From the NCBI GenBank assembly GCA_903939115.1, contig CAJAFV010000079.1:1-64000 (forward strand): a DNA stretch of 64,000 nt. The letters run 5' to 3'. This DNA is from an uncultured Geobacteraceae bacterium (GTDB taxonomy: Bacteria > Desulfobacterota > Desulfuromonadia > Geobacterales > Pseudopelobacteraceae). Both the position numbers and the translations under genes were made by a program. Under the pieces are notes generated by a model. The model saw only the letters and a program-made list of their open reading frames with translations. It searched no databases and had not been told where the DNA came from. Within the stretch, counting starts at the first letter, position 1, and each line of letters starts with the position of its first letter. Of this stretch, positions 42,368 through 52,280 are shown one piece after another.

Positions 42368-44983
42368 TTATAGTCCAATTTTTGAGCGTTGCAACGTAGA
42401 ATTTGGCTGCAAAATAAACCAGTGTGCTGCTGCAGCGGGAAAAATAATCGAATAGCGGCCATTTACATACGTTGCCGCCACAGGCGTATTAAGCGTGCCG
42501 GATTTGGTAACCGGGTACAATCGCAGGCCCTTCGGTGCGGCAAACGATATCTCTCCGGTTACCGGTTCGGAGAGAAAACGTGATCTATCAGCTGGATCCG
42601 GCTGCGAACGTGCCATCAGCGTAATGAAAATACGGTTGGACCTCTTAATAGGCGTGTCTTCCAGGCTCTGAATCGCCACCACGGCTTTTTTCGTACGGAT
42701 TGCAAAGGCGGCATTGTTCAATCTGATGTTTTCGCCGCCGATGCTGCCTGCGGCGATCTGGGATTTTTCTGTGTTGACCGTTTGAATCCCTTTTTCCCAA
42801 TCCCGCTTCAGTTCACCGGTATCCGAAGTAACGTATGACGCTCCTGCCGGGATGAAATCCCTGTTCATATCATGAATTACGGAGATGTTCCTGTCCGATG
42901 CTGCAGCACTCTTTAGCCAGGGGAGTTCCGGCGTGTCCGGAATACGAACGCTGAAGCGACTGGTTTCAAGCAGGGTACGGATTGCTTTTGAAGTCGATGG
43001 ATCCTGACGGGTGAAGAAAAATGCGTTGCGGTCAGGTTGTAACTCGAAATTGTTTCTGGCCGGGGCAACATGGCTTTGACGATAAAGGAGCGCGGCAGCA
43101 GGCATCACCCCCATAATTGCGGGGTCGTTAAACGACGAGTAGTTGCTGCCTGTCACTGTGCCGTTCAGGGGTGCCTGACTGTAGCCGTACAGCATCACTG
43201 CATCCCACCCCTGCAGGCTGGCAATGCTGGCGGTAAAGAGCGGCGCGGTAAAGCGATCCGCTGCCGGGAATGGTTCGATGTTCCACTCCGTCACGGTAAG
43301 CGGTTTTTCTGAAACCTGTGCGGCGCCGATCCAGGCGAGAAAGCCGGGATAAAAGCGCGGATTGCGCGTCATATCTTCTGCTGTGCCGTACGAATGGGCA
43401 TCGATTACGTCGCCGTCAGTCAGTGAAGGGAGTCCGGACAGCCCCATGCCGCCCCAACTGCTGGTAGTTGCGATCAGAGACGTTACGCCGAGTTTGTGTA
43501 AATGGTCAGTCATGGCCCGGTTGAAACGGTGCTCCACATCGTTCAGGTAGATTCGGGACTCTCCCGTTTCCCACGTCCGCACGGTTTTCTCATAAGAGAG
43601 GTTGCGGGCTTTCGAAAATTGTTTAGCATCGGTGGTGAGCAGTTTGTTGTGCAGCGGCACCCCTTTGTTGCCAAGCAGGGCGTTGCCGAAATGCCGTGAC
43701 AGGTCATTCTCGTTGGTCAGCAACAGCCCGAATACGGCCGGGTCATCCTTGTAAGCGATGCCGGTAAACGCGTTGACGTGCGTCAGGTAGGCCGTGTTGA
43801 ATGCCTGCATCTGCGCCTGAATACTGCTGTTGAAGTAATTGAAACCCTTGACCTCGCCGAATTCTTTGCCCTTGGCAAGATCGGCAAAATTGTCGATACC
43901 GTCATTTTTGGTGAATGTCCTGCCGACATGGAGATCCAGCCAAAGATATACTCCCTGTTCTTTGAGGGCCGCGATCCACAGATCCAGTTTGTGCAATGAT
44001 TCAGGTGACAATTCTCTGCTGTTGTCGTCCGGATTTTTAAAAATGTTCGGCTTGACCCATTTTGAATCATGGTGATGGATCCTCATCAGATTGAAGCCGA
44101 GCTGCGCAATGCGCCGGGCATGCTTTTTGATCTGTTCATCGCTGGTGCTGAACAGCGTATGTGCCTGCAGGTTAGCCCCCCAGAATCTGGCCGGCGTGCC
44201 ATCGGAGAAGACGAGTTCCGCGCCTCGCGCCTTGATAAAACCGTGATTGCCGGCGGGTCTGTCACGTTTGTTGAGAAATGACAAATCCACCGGAGAGGCG
44301 CCCCCCGGCAGTACATCGGCGTGCCATGTGGTGAGGTCGATATCGTCATAATCAAGGCTTGCCGGGCCGGACAGTTTGACCGCATCATCTACAGTAACCG
44401 TCATGACTGTCTGCAGCGTACCCTGTTTAATATCTGTAAAGAACAGGGCGCGGATGGTATCCTTCTGCTGTTTTTCAAAGTAAATGCGGGCAAGGGGAGG
44501 TGTGAATTGTGTCGTCACCTGTCGTCCGTCAGTGGTGCGCCAACGCCACCCCTTATTGCCGGGCAGTAATTCAGGAGGTTCCGGCGTAGCAGCGAAGGAG
44601 GGTGAGTTCAGTAAAAATTTAAATTCAATGCCGAATCCGGTTGAATCGGGAATGTTATTCTGTTTGTCCCACTGGTAGTTCCAGGTGAAACGCTGTGGAT
44701 ACTCGCCCTTCTGTAACGTTCCGGCGAAATCGATGCCGAGATCAGGCACATGGCCTGTAAACGTAGAGCGCGCATTACCGCGCTGATAGGCGGGATGAAC
44801 CCGCGTATCAGCCCATTTCCAGTTTTTGCCCCAGCCGATGTATGATGAAGTGACAATCGGAACTGTTTTGTCAAACGTGGAAAACAGGGAGCTTTTCTCA
44901 TCGATCCGTATGCTGTCGAGGGCGTAACTCTTGGGGGGAAGCAAGAGTGCCGCAAGAATGACACCCGCAAGCCAGATGTTCAT
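42368..44983 (-). CDS. Secreted glycoside hydrolase, GH-A clan (cellulase-like)
   Basis: 871 residues with a signal peptide (IWLAGVILAALLLPPKSYA). An N-terminal beta-rich domain (about 30-270) is followed by a TIM barrel: FWGANLQAHTLFS, LGFNLMRIHHHDSKW, YLWLDLHVGRTF. Acid/base Glu is in LLLTNEND (near 425) and the nucleophile in LTVTEWNIEP (near 567), as in GH5-like clan A enzymes. A C-terminal beta domain (about 700-870) ends the protein. It may be an EPS-remodelling hydrolase rather than one for growth on cellulose, judging by neighbours. Confidence 0.82.
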   Translation of the reverse strand: MNIWLAGVILAALLLPPKSYALDSIRIDEKSSLFSTFDKTVPIVTSSYIGWGKNWKWADTRVHPAYQRGNARSTFTGHVPDLGIDFAGTLQKGEYPQRFTWNYQWDKQNNIPDSTGFGIEFKFLLNSPSFAATPEPPELLPGNKGWRWRTTDGRQVTTQFTPPLARIYFEKQQKDTIRALFFTDIKQGTLQTVMTVTVDDAVKLSGPASLDYDDIDLTTWHADVLPGGASPVDLSFLNKRDRPAGNHGFIKARGAELVFSDGTPARFWGANLQAHTLFSTSDEQIKKHARRIAQLGFNLMRIHHHDSKWVKPNIFKNPDDNSRELSPESLHKLDLWIAALKEQGVYLWLDLHVGRTFTKNDGIDNFADLAKGKEFGEVKGFNYFNSSIQAQMQAFNTAYLTHVNAFTGIAYKDDPAVFGLLLTNENDLSRHFGNALLGNKGVPLHNKLLTTDAKQFSKARNLSYEKTVRTWETGESRIYLNDVEHRFNRAMTDHLHKLGVTSLIATTSSWGGMGLSGLPSLTDGDVIDAHSYGTAEDMTRNPRFYPGFLAWIGAAQVSEKPLTVTEWNIEPFPAADRFTAPLFTASIASLQGWDAVMLYGYSQAPLNGTVTGSNYSSFNDPAIMGVMPAAALLYRQSHVAPARNNFELQPDRNAFFFTRQDPSTSKAIRTLLETSRFSVRIPDTPELPWLKSAAASDRNISVIHDMNRDFIPAGASYVTSDTGELKRDWEKGIQTVNTEKSQIAAGSIGGENIRLNNAAFAIRTKKAVVAIQSLEDTPIKRSNRIFITLMARSQPDPADRSRFLSEPVTGEISFAAPKGLRLYPVTKSGTLNTPVAATYVNGRYSIIFPAAAAHWFILQPNSTLQRSKIGL

Positions 44984-45013
44984 GATTGAATTCCTTACGT
45001 AGATTCTCCCTGA

Positions 45014-45724
45014 TTATGCCGCCAACACCTTTTTTTCCCGGAACTCTCTGATAAGAGATGTCTGTTTCTGGTTAAGGTATCGAGTCAGCAAATCCTGGTC
45101 TGATGGCGTGCCGATGAATTCAAGACAGCAGTAATTGATGTCGTCACTGCAATATGCTTTGACGACTTTGGCGGCAATGCTGCGGGTCAGTTCCTTGTCT
45201 TTACTCGAGTCGAAGATCTGGATTTCCAGTACAACAAGCAGTCCGGTCGGCACATTGCCTGACTCGAACTTTATCCGGCAGCCTGTCATGGAGATATCAA
45301 CCATCCGGGCAGCGATCTTCCCCTCCTGGTTTCTGAAATCGACAATCAGGTCGGCATCGACATTCAGCCGGAATGCTTCCCGTTTTGCAGCATGCAGTTC
45401 GATATAGCGGAAGCCTGAAATCACCAGGCTGTTCTTTTGGTAGTTAACGGAAGAGCACTCTGCCAGTACGGTACACCCCTCCAGGCACAGTATCGTCTGC
45501 AGTTGCTGCCTGATAACCTGCAGGTGTATCTCGGAAACCGTGATCTCAAATTTGCCGTAATCAGGCCGACTGAGTAATGATGTTGATGTGATGGGTAATT
45601 CCCGGTAATAGTTCATAATATGTATCGGTCTGGACAGTGTCTGATATTCACTCAACAGACTGATGATTTCGTCTCTGTCAAGGCTGACGGCATTTTTGGT
45701 TGCAAATGTATATTGGACATTCAT
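45014..45724 (-). CDS. PilZ-domain c-di-GMP receptor protein
   Basis: 236 residues. The N-terminal half (about 1-100) is a YcgR-N-like domain. The PilZ domain begins with AKREAFRLNV, containing the RxxxR motif, and continues to DISMTGCRI, the [DN]xSxxG motif; both c-di-GMP-binding elements are intact. It sits within the EPS/sensory series, consistent with c-di-GMP control of polysaccharide output. Confidence 0.88.
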   Translation of the reverse strand: MNVQYTFATKNAVSLDRDEIISLLSEYQTLSRPIHIMNYYRELPITSTSLLSRPDYGKFEITVSEIHLQVIRQQLQTILCLEGCTVLAECSSVNYQKNSLVISGFRYIELHAAKREAFRLNVDADLIVDFRNQEGKIAARMVDISMTGCRIKFESGNVPTGLLVVLEIQIFDSSKDKELTRSIAAKVVKAYCSDDINYCCLEFIGTPSDQDLLTRYLNQKQTSLIREFREKKVLAA

Positions 45725-45754
45725 CTTTTTACCTCAGCCGTATAGTAACTGAAT

Positions 45755-48073
45755 TTAATTCTCAAGGATATCTCGCATTCTCTTTAATAATTCAAACGGC
45801 AGGATCGGCTTTATTATTATTTCCGTGTCCACGCCGAAATTGCCCTCCCGCTCAATGACATGATCTGAATGACCGCTGACAAAGACGAATTTCACTGTGT
45901 CGGACATCCCCCTGATTTCGTCAGACGCAGCCTTGCCGCTTTTCCGGGGCATAATGACATCGGAAATGACCAGGTCGATTTCGCCTCTGCGGGCGGTAAA
46001 CTTTTCCACGGCATCCTGGCCATCTATAGCGGTAATAACCGTGTAGCCGGCCATTTTCAGGAAATCCTCCAGAACGGAAAGCGTCGCCGGATCATCTTCG
46101 GCTATCAGGATTGTCCCTAAGCCCCTGTCAAGTGGAAGATTTTCTTCTGCAGTGAGTGCGGCAACCGCTCCGGTATCCGCCAGCGGCAGATAGAGCCGAA
46201 AGACACTGCCTCTGCCAGGTTCACTCTGCAGGTCAATAAAACCGCCATGCTGTTTGATGATGCCCATTACCATCGACAAGCCGAGACCGGTCCCCTTGCC
46301 AACCTCTTTGGTGGTAAAAAATGGACTAAACGCCTTGCGCTTTGTCTGATTATCCATGCCGTGGCCGCTATCTGTAACGGTTATAATGGCATAAAGGCCA
46401 ACCTTTCCATAGCCGTGGGTCGCAATGAACGTTTCATCCATATCTCCGGCAACGGTGGCAATAGTGAATGAGCCGCCGTGCGGCATCGCATCCCGGGCGT
46501 TAGTGGCAAGATTCAGCAGTACCTGCTCGATCTGAACCGTATCGACGTACGCGACAAGAGGATCATCGTGCAGTGAAAGGGTGAATTCGATATTGTCATG
46601 GATTACCCGGGAGATAAATGAGCCAACGGTCGTAATCAGGGCGTTCAGGTTTTGATTATGCTGACTCATTTCCTGTTTCCGGCTGTACGCCAACAGGCTG
46701 TTGGTAAGTGAGGCGGCCCGTGATGACGCCGTGATGACCTCATTGAGATAGTTGAATTGTTTCGTGTCTTTGTCCGTATCAAGCTGCGCCAGAGCAGCAT
46801 AGCCATTAATCACGCTGAGAATGTTGTTCAGGTCATGAGCCAGGCCGCCAGCCAACTGCCCGATGGATTCCAACTTTTGAGAATGGAGCAACTGTGCCAT
46901 GGTACTTTTTTGCTCAGTAATGTCTTCCTTGACCGCCAGATAGTGAGTAACGCGCCCCTTCCCGTCATGAAACGGTGCAATCGTGGCATGCACCCAGTAC
47001 ACTCCGCCATCTTTGCGCTTATTCAGCAACTCCCCTTCCCATGTATTTCCAGATGAGATAGTCGCCCAGAGTTTTTTGTGCAGTTCAGGCGGAGTCCGGT
47101 CCGATGATAACAGGCTGATATTGTGACCAACAGCTTCGTCAGTGCCATAACCGGTAACCTCAGTAAACTTGGGATTGACATATTCAATCGTGCCGTGAAG
47201 ATCCGTTATTTCGATGATAACCGGGCTCTGCTCGACAACGCGCGACAGCCTGTACATTTTGGCTTCAACCCGATGGTTCTCGATTAGGTAGCCGATTTTT
47301 TCGGCTATGGCGTCGAGCAGATGGCGTTCCTCAATCAGAAACGGCCCGTTTGCGCCCAGAGGTCGCTCCTCAAGATAACAGACAGTCACCTGGCCGATCT
47401 GTGTGCCAGTCACCATAATATTGCTGACCTGCATCCAGGGCGTTTCCCGGAAACGTGCTGTCTGAAACGACTGGCCATCCAATTCGATTCTGGCCTCGAC
47501 GATCTCGGTAAACTGCCATGCCGAAGGGATACACATGACGGTCCGCGTCAGCAATGCGTCTAAAGGGACATCCGGCAAGTTAAACAGAGTGATAATGCTG
47601 TAAAGACAATTAAGTTCCTTGATCCGTTCGTTGAGTGACAGTTCCGTCTGTTTGCGATCGGTGATGTCATCCATAGCCAGAAGAATAATCTGTGACCCGA
47701 TATCTTTACGGAAAATCTGCCGGGCGTTGAGCAGAATGGTTCGGTGGCCGATATTTTGAAAAACATGGTCGACTTCGTAATCATTACATATTTTATTCTG
47801 AGGGAGAATCTCCTCAAGAAGAACCCGCAACCCCGGAATATCCCACTGCCTGTTACCAAGGTCATAGATGAAATTCCCGATTGTTTCTGATGGCGTCACT
47901 TTAAAGGTTCTGTAGAAACTGTCGTTAACAGTGAGAATCTTCAGTTCTGAATTCATTACCACCAGTGGTTCACGCACGGTTTCTATTATATTTTCGGCAT
48001 ATTCAATTGCTGATTCAATTGCTGATTCAAGTGCTGATTCAAGTGCCGATTCTGCTGCAGTCACTCTCTTCAT
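45755..48073 (-). CDS. Hybrid histidine kinase with repeat N-terminus (PAS-GAF-like-PAS-HisKA-HATPase-REC)
   Basis: 772 residues, no membrane segment. The N-terminus has four-residue repeats (ESALESALESAIESAI) coded by 12-base tandem units. Then PAS (about 25-145), a GAF-like region (about 160-290), PAS (about 295-415, GTIEYVNPKFTEVTGY), HisKA (GGLAHDLNNILSVINGYA), HATPase (DSGHGMDN; GTGLGLSMV) and a receiver (ILIAEDDPATLSV; VISDVIMPRKSG). It overlaps the stop of a single-domain receiver gene (ATGA), its probable partner. Confidence 0.92.
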   Translation of the reverse strand: MKRVTAAESALESALESAIESAIEYAENIIETVREPLVVMNSELKILTVNDSFYRTFKVTPSETIGNFIYDLGNRQWDIPGLRVLLEEILPQNKICNDYEVDHVFQNIGHRTILLNARQIFRKDIGSQIILLAMDDITDRKQTELSLNERIKELNCLYSIITLFNLPDVPLDALLTRTVMCIPSAWQFTEIVEARIELDGQSFQTARFRETPWMQVSNIMVTGTQIGQVTVCYLEERPLGANGPFLIEERHLLDAIAEKIGYLIENHRVEAKMYRLSRVVEQSPVIIEITDLHGTIEYVNPKFTEVTGYGTDEAVGHNISLLSSDRTPPELHKKLWATISSGNTWEGELLNKRKDGGVYWVHATIAPFHDGKGRVTHYLAVKEDITEQKSTMAQLLHSQKLESIGQLAGGLAHDLNNILSVINGYAALAQLDTDKDTKQFNYLNEVITASSRAASLTNSLLAYSRKQEMSQHNQNLNALITTVGSFISRVIHDNIEFTLSLHDDPLVAYVDTVQIEQVLLNLATNARDAMPHGGSFTIATVAGDMDETFIATHGYGKVGLYAIITVTDSGHGMDNQTKRKAFSPFFTTKEVGKGTGLGLSMVMGIIKQHGGFIDLQSEPGRGSVFRLYLPLADTGAVAALTAEENLPLDRGLGTILIAEDDPATLSVLEDFLKMAGYTVITAIDGQDAVEKFTARRGEIDLVISDVIMPRKSGKAASDEIRGMSDTVKFVFVSGHSDHVIEREGNFGVDTEIIIKPILPFELLKRMRDILEN
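48000..48060 (-). repeat. 12-bp tandem repeat in a kinase gene
   Basis: Five units of 12 bases (plus-strand form ATTCAATTGCTG, ATTCAATTGCTG, ATTCAAGTGCTG, ATTCAAGTGCCG, ATTCTGCTGCAG) encode the repeated ESAx tetrapeptide. The unit keeps the reading frame, so copy-number change would alter length, not frame. Confidence 0.9.
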
Positions 48074-48447
48074 GCACGAATCTCCAGCACTTCATTCACC
48101 GCTGTCAGCAGTTTTATGAAATCAAGCGGTTTTGCAAGCACCCTGTCGACGCCCATAAATTGTGCCGTTGTCAGGAGGCTTCCGACATTGAGTCTGGCCG
48201 TCCCGCCGGTCATGGCAATAATTCTGACAAGCGGATACAGCTGTTTGAACCCCATGATGACTTCAAGTCCGTCATGTTCCGGCATTACAATATCGGTGAT
48301 TACCAGGTCATAGGCATTGAGCCCGGCAAGTTGCATGCCGACCCTGCCGTTCTCGGCCAGATCCGCGGTATGCCCCTCGGCTGTGAGGAAATGTTCTATG
48401 ATAGTGCAAATATGGCTTTGATCGTCAATTACCAGTACGTGTGCCAT
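48070..48447 (-). CDS. Single-domain response regulator
   Basis: 125 residues, receiver only: HVLVIDDQSHICTIIEHF, phospho-acceptor in LVITDIVMPEHDG, T in IIAMTGG and Lys in VLAKPLD. There is no output domain, as in CheY-type or relay regulators. It lies 3 bases after the FapA-family gene and overlaps the hybrid kinase gene. Confidence 0.92.
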   Translation of the reverse strand: MAHVLVIDDQSHICTIIEHFLTAEGHTADLAENGRVGMQLAGLNAYDLVITDIVMPEHDGLEVIMGFKQLYPLVRIIAMTGGTARLNVGSLLTTAQFMGVDRVLAKPLDFIKLLTAVNEVLEIRA

Positions 48448-48450
48448 CGG

Positions 48451-49899
48451 TTACTCCTTGTGTAATGATTTCTGCTCCATGATAAACGCCAGCTCTATAT
48501 CGGTGGCCTTGACATCCATGCCGCTCATTGGAATAAAGCGCAGCCCCCCCTCGCTGATGTTTTCGACAATGGTGATCGGGCCATCTCTCCCCTCGGTCAC
48601 CGTTTCAGTCGCATCGCCAAGCGCCATGCGTACGTTTTCGTGCAGCGTAGCCTTTACGTTGATCTTGGCATTTGCTGCTGCGACAGTTTTATGACGGATG
48701 TTTACGATCCGTGCATTCAAGCGGGCCGCTCTTTTCCGCAATTCTGTCATTTCCTCCAGCGAAGCGGCTTCCCCGATCTCGGTCTGTGTTGCAGTCAGCT
48801 CCTCAAGAAGCTGTTTAAGCTCTTCGACATAGTGATAATCAACACCGACAAGCAGACTCGTGTGTCTCGCCGACGGCGAACCGAGCTTATTGGCCTCAAT
48901 CCCCCCCTGGGCGATGCATGACCCGCCGGAGATGGTATCCTTGTTGACGATAATCTGCCCGAGGGTTTTGATGACGCAGTCATGAATCTCGACATCGACA
49001 ATGACGTCACCGGCACACTCTATGTCCGTGTCGTGAATATGATGAGCCCGCAGCGTTCCGCCACAGACGATGCTCCCCCGCCCCTGGCCATCCATGCCGC
49101 AGAAGGAGATGTCGCCGCTACTGACGATGCTGCAGACACCGATATTACCGGTGACGGTAACTCCCTTGGTCGCCGCAATGTCGAAATTATCGAGGACATC
49201 GCCTCGTACTTCCAGAAAACCTTTGAAATTGAGCGATCCGGTTTTGAACCCGAGATCTCCCTTGACAACATACTCTTCCTCAACGGAGAACTCCGTACCG
49301 GATTGGCAGAAGCGTCCGGTTGCCGCCGCAGTCAGAGTCGAGCCATCCTCTTCGAGACGTATATTCTTGCCGAGAGTGTATTTCAGCACCTTCCCTGGCT
49401 GAGGCGGAATCGGCAGCCCCTTGATATTTCGTCCCGGCGTGCCCGGTGTGGCAGGGATGATGCGTCCTATCTCTTCACCGGTGGAGACGTTGACAAATGT
49501 TTGGACACGATACATATCAACGATGGCTTCCTCGTCATTTCCGCTCTGCACAACCGTAGTAGACGGCACCGTTAACTGAAAATATTCATTTGTTCCATCG
49601 ACCTGCCGCGTTCCGGCAGCCAGCAGCACATTGAGCTGCTGGCTGCCGGAGGCGGCCATGATAACAAAATCTTCACACGCTTCCCGATCGATCAAATCCA
49701 GGACATCGTGTTTTGTCAGCGTCTCTGCCAGTTCGTCAGAGGTCAGCATGGCACCCTGCTCATGTGGGACATAACTGCAGCGGCATTCCAGATAATTGTC
49801 CGGTATCAGCAGGTGCAGGGTGTAACCCGGCTGTTCGACTTCAATGCCGCTTGCGTCCGGAGTGGCAGAAGGAGGGATGTTACCAATGTCATCAGACAT
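48451..49899 (-). CDS. FapA/DUF342-family protein
   Basis: 482 residues. The DUF342 region includes GRIIPATPGTPGRNIKGLPIPP and GKVLKYTLGKNIRLEEDG, followed by a right-handed beta-helix-like repeat section (VTGNIGVCSIVSSGDISFCG, GTLRAHHIHDTDIECAGDVI). A coiled coil (KQLLEELTATQTEIGEAASL) and a C-terminal domain complete it. FapA proteins are polymer-forming or cell-pole/flagellar assembly related in other bacteria. Here it is embedded between two-component genes, and its role is not known. Confidence 0.85.
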   Translation of the reverse strand: MSDDIGNIPPSATPDASGIEVEQPGYTLHLLIPDNYLECRCSYVPHEQGAMLTSDELAETLTKHDVLDLIDREACEDFVIMAASGSQQLNVLLAAGTRQVDGTNEYFQLTVPSTTVVQSGNDEEAIVDMYRVQTFVNVSTGEEIGRIIPATPGTPGRNIKGLPIPPQPGKVLKYTLGKNIRLEEDGSTLTAAATGRFCQSGTEFSVEEEYVVKGDLGFKTGSLNFKGFLEVRGDVLDNFDIAATKGVTVTGNIGVCSIVSSGDISFCGMDGQGRGSIVCGGTLRAHHIHDTDIECAGDVIVDVEIHDCVIKTLGQIIVNKDTISGGSCIAQGGIEANKLGSPSARHTSLLVGVDYHYVEELKQLLEELTATQTEIGEAASLEEMTELRKRAARLNARIVNIRHKTVAAANAKINVKATLHENVRMALGDATETVTEGRDGPITIVENISEGGLRFIPMSGMDVKATDIELAFIMEQKSLHKE

Positions 49900-49911
49900 G
49901 TTGTCCCCCTT

Positions 49912-51063
49912 TCAGGCAGTCGGCAGCCAGATATGGAAGGTGGTACCGTTGCCAGGTGTCGATTCGGCGGCAATACAGCCACCATGTCTCATTATGACGG
50001 TGCGGCAGAGTGCCAGGCTCATCCCCATCCCTCTTTGGCGTGATCTCTGCTTGGTGCTGAAATACGGGTCGAAAATCTTCGGCAGTACCGCTGCGGGAAT
50101 GCCGGTGCCGCTATCTGTCAGAGAAAGACGGATATATTTTCCCGGCTTGATAGGCAAAAAATCATGTTCGGATATATCAGCCGTCTGCGCAGACAGCCGC
50201 AGTATTCCGCCTGTAGGCATGGCAGCAACAGCATTGGTGGCTAAGCCGGAAAACACGAGATGTATCTGCTGTGCATCAAACCCGATATGCGGCAGTTCTT
50301 CGGGGCAATCAGCGCTCAAAGAGACGGTCGTGCCTTCCAGTACATGATTGATTGAGCTCATGACGTACGGCATTAAGAGACCTTGTCGCTTCTCTTCGTA
50401 GTAATCATTACCCAGAAATCTCAACAGCTGACCGAGTTTACACACTTCATCGGAGCATTTCTCAACCTTCTCGAGGTAATTGCTCGGCTCGCTGCCCGGT
50501 TCCAGTTTCATTTTGGCAAGCGCTGCATAGCCGAGGATTGCCTGCATCATATTGTTATAGTCGTGGGCAATGCCACCGGCCAGTATGGCGATGGTTTCGT
50601 TCTGTTTCGACCACGCATCCCGGATCTCCTGCTGATGCTGAAGCTTGATCTGCTCCTCCGCTCTCAGGCGGTGCGCGCATTCAAGCAGGGTTTCAAACAG
50701 TATGTAGCTGTTGACCGGTTTAGTGACATATTTTTCAATACCCATATTGATTGCCCGCATCAGATAGTCGGTCTGCTCAAAAGCGGTTACGACAATAATC
50801 GGCACTGACGGCGTCTTTGCAAGGATTTTGCCCGCCATGGTCAAGCCATCGATCTGCGGCATAAGGATGTCAGTTACCACAATATCCGGCGCATGTTTTT
50901 TAAAGGCTTCAAAGCCCGCCACCCCATTTTCCGCAGTTATCAGGATACCGACAGAACGGCTCAGAAAATCGCTGAACTGTTCCCTGGTATCGATATCATC
51001 CTCGACATACAAAACGGTGAGGGTTTTGAGATAATCCTGATCCCGTCGGTTATTGATTTTCAT
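49912..51063 (-). CDS. Receiver-histidine kinase fusion (REC-HisKA-HATPase)
   Basis: About 383 residues. Receiver: TVLYVEDDIDTREQFSDFL, phospho-acceptor in VVTDILMPQIDGL, Lys in YVTKPVN. Kinase core: LAGGIAHDYNNMMQAILGYA and DSGTGIPAAVLPKIFDPYF, RGMGMSLAL. ATG 51063 was chosen with GGAG upstream; a start 7 codons earlier is also possible. It appears to head the long minus-strand sensory/EPS series that runs down to 35310. Confidence 0.9.
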   Translation of the reverse strand: MKINNRRDQDYLKTLTVLYVEDDIDTREQFSDFLSRSVGILITAENGVAGFEAFKKHAPDIVVTDILMPQIDGLTMAGKILAKTPSVPIIVVTAFEQTDYLMRAINMGIEKYVTKPVNSYILFETLLECAHRLRAEEQIKLQHQQEIRDAWSKQNETIAILAGGIAHDYNNMMQAILGYAALAKMKLEPGSEPSNYLEKVEKCSDEVCKLGQLLRFLGNDYYEEKRQGLLMPYVMSSINHVLEGTTVSLSADCPEELPHIGFDAQQIHLVFSGLATNAVAAMPTGGILRLSAQTADISEHDFLPIKPGKYIRLSLTDSGTGIPAAVLPKIFDPYFSTKQRSRQRGMGMSLALCRTVIMRHGGCIAAESTPGNGTTFHIWLPTA

Positions 51064-51371
51064 GGAGGGCTCCTTTTCATACATACTGGCGTGTACGTTA
51101 CAAAAGGAGTGCCATTAGGAGGCTCTTGTATTGTTTATGTATTTCAGTATGTTATCGCGTAGGTCGTGTCAGGTGGAGATGAAGAGGAAGGACGATTATT
51201 GACAGCTGAATGCAGATATTTGCTAACTGGCTTGAATTATTTAAGTATCACATATGCAACATGTGTCGCTACAGCAACTATTGTCTTGTTTTGGCGCGGG
51301 GCAAGCTACCCTCAACATCCGGGGCAGATTGCTACATAGCAGTCATTGCCGGAACAACCCCCCCAAATATC
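51064..51371. other. Intergenic region between sensory series and cytochrome genes
   Basis: About 300 bases, no ORF that I support. It should carry the promoter of the minus-strand kinase series; no clear -35/-10 or sigma-54 match was found. Confidence 0.5.
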
Positions 51372-51406
51372 AAAAAAAACTCCCCCCGCCTTGTCGGCGG
51401 AGGGAG
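51372..51406 (-). terminator. Terminator of tetraheme cytochrome gene 2
   Basis: CTCCCCCCGCC (51380-51390) pairs with GGCGGAGGGAG (51396-51406) with one mismatch; on the minus strand it is followed by a T-run (51379-51372). Nearly identical to the terminator after the paralogue at 52638-52672. Confidence 0.9.
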
Positions 51407-51421
51407 CGTGTAATGAGAACA

Positions 51422-52213
51422 TTACTTGATGTGGCAGGAGAGGCAGATTGCGGAACCTTCTTCTTTTGCGAGCAGGAAGTAGTTGTAGCTGTGGCCGGCA
51501 TCAGGCTTGGCGTTGTTGGTGTTATGAACTTCGTGGCAGGAAGCACATGTCATGTAACCACCGTACAGTGTGTCAGAGATTTTTTTGCCATCGGTGGCAA
51601 TGGTACGGTTTTTAGTATCAAAGCCGGCTGCCAGAAGCGTTGCGGTCGGACCGGTGATGAACTTGTTGGTTGCAGGTACGATTTCTACGTTTGAACCACG
51701 CTCATTAAGAGCATCCTGGTACAGGAAGCCGATTGGATGAGTTACGGTCAGGTCTTTGACAAAACGTTTTGCGTCGCCGCCGATGCCATCGGTGTAATGC
51801 GATGTCATTAAGGTTGTGCCGCTTGCTGCGGAGTTGCCGAGGCCGCCATTACCATGGGAGTCTACAGCAGTTACGCCGTCATGGCAGGCCATACAGAGAC
51901 GGCTCGGTCCGATCAGTGGATCTGCATTAAAAGCGATCGGTTGGTTTGCCGGTGCTGCCCATTTGTACGGATCAAGAGTTACGTTGGATGGTGCATGGTT
52001 CCATAATGGTGCCGGTACGGAACCATTTGGCTGTGCGTTGTGCGGTGTATGACAGAATACACAGCTTCGTTGCAGGACATCACCGGTATACCCTGCTGCA
52101 GAATTGATGTCGTGCATTGAACCGTTAATACCTGTTCCTGCTCCAGACCCCGCATACGCAAAACCGGCCATCAGGCCAACAAACGCTACAACTACTGCAG
52201 TTCTTTTTAACAT
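51422..52213 (-). CDS. Tetraheme c-type cytochrome, copy 2
   Basis: 263 residues. The signal peptide is LKRTAVVVAFVGLMAGFAYA. Four CXXCH heme motifs are visible: CVFCHTPH, CMACHDG, CASCHEVH and CLSCH four residues from the C-terminal end of its segment. It is a secreted or periplasmic electron carrier. It is nearly identical to the upstream copy at 52688 and has its own sigma-54 promoter and terminator. Size and heme number fit the range of OmcE-type nanowire cytochromes, but homology to OmcE is not established here. ATG 52213 follows AAAGGAG by the usual distance. Confidence 0.9.
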   Translation of the reverse strand: MLKRTAVVVAFVGLMAGFAYAGSGAGTGINGSMHDINSAAGYTGDVLQRSCVFCHTPHNAQPNGSVPAPLWNHAPSNVTLDPYKWAAPANQPIAFNADPLIGPSRLCMACHDGVTAVDSHGNGGLGNSAASGTTLMTSHYTDGIGGDAKRFVKDLTVTHPIGFLYQDALNERGSNVEIVPATNKFITGPTATLLAAGFDTKNRTIATDGKKISDTLYGGYMTCASCHEVHNTNNAKPDAGHSYNYFLLAKEEGSAICLSCHIK

Positions 52214-52280
52214 GATATTTCTCCTTTGTTTGTGCGCACCAGATTTAAACGGTGCTGAGTGATTTGAACATTTTCGAACT

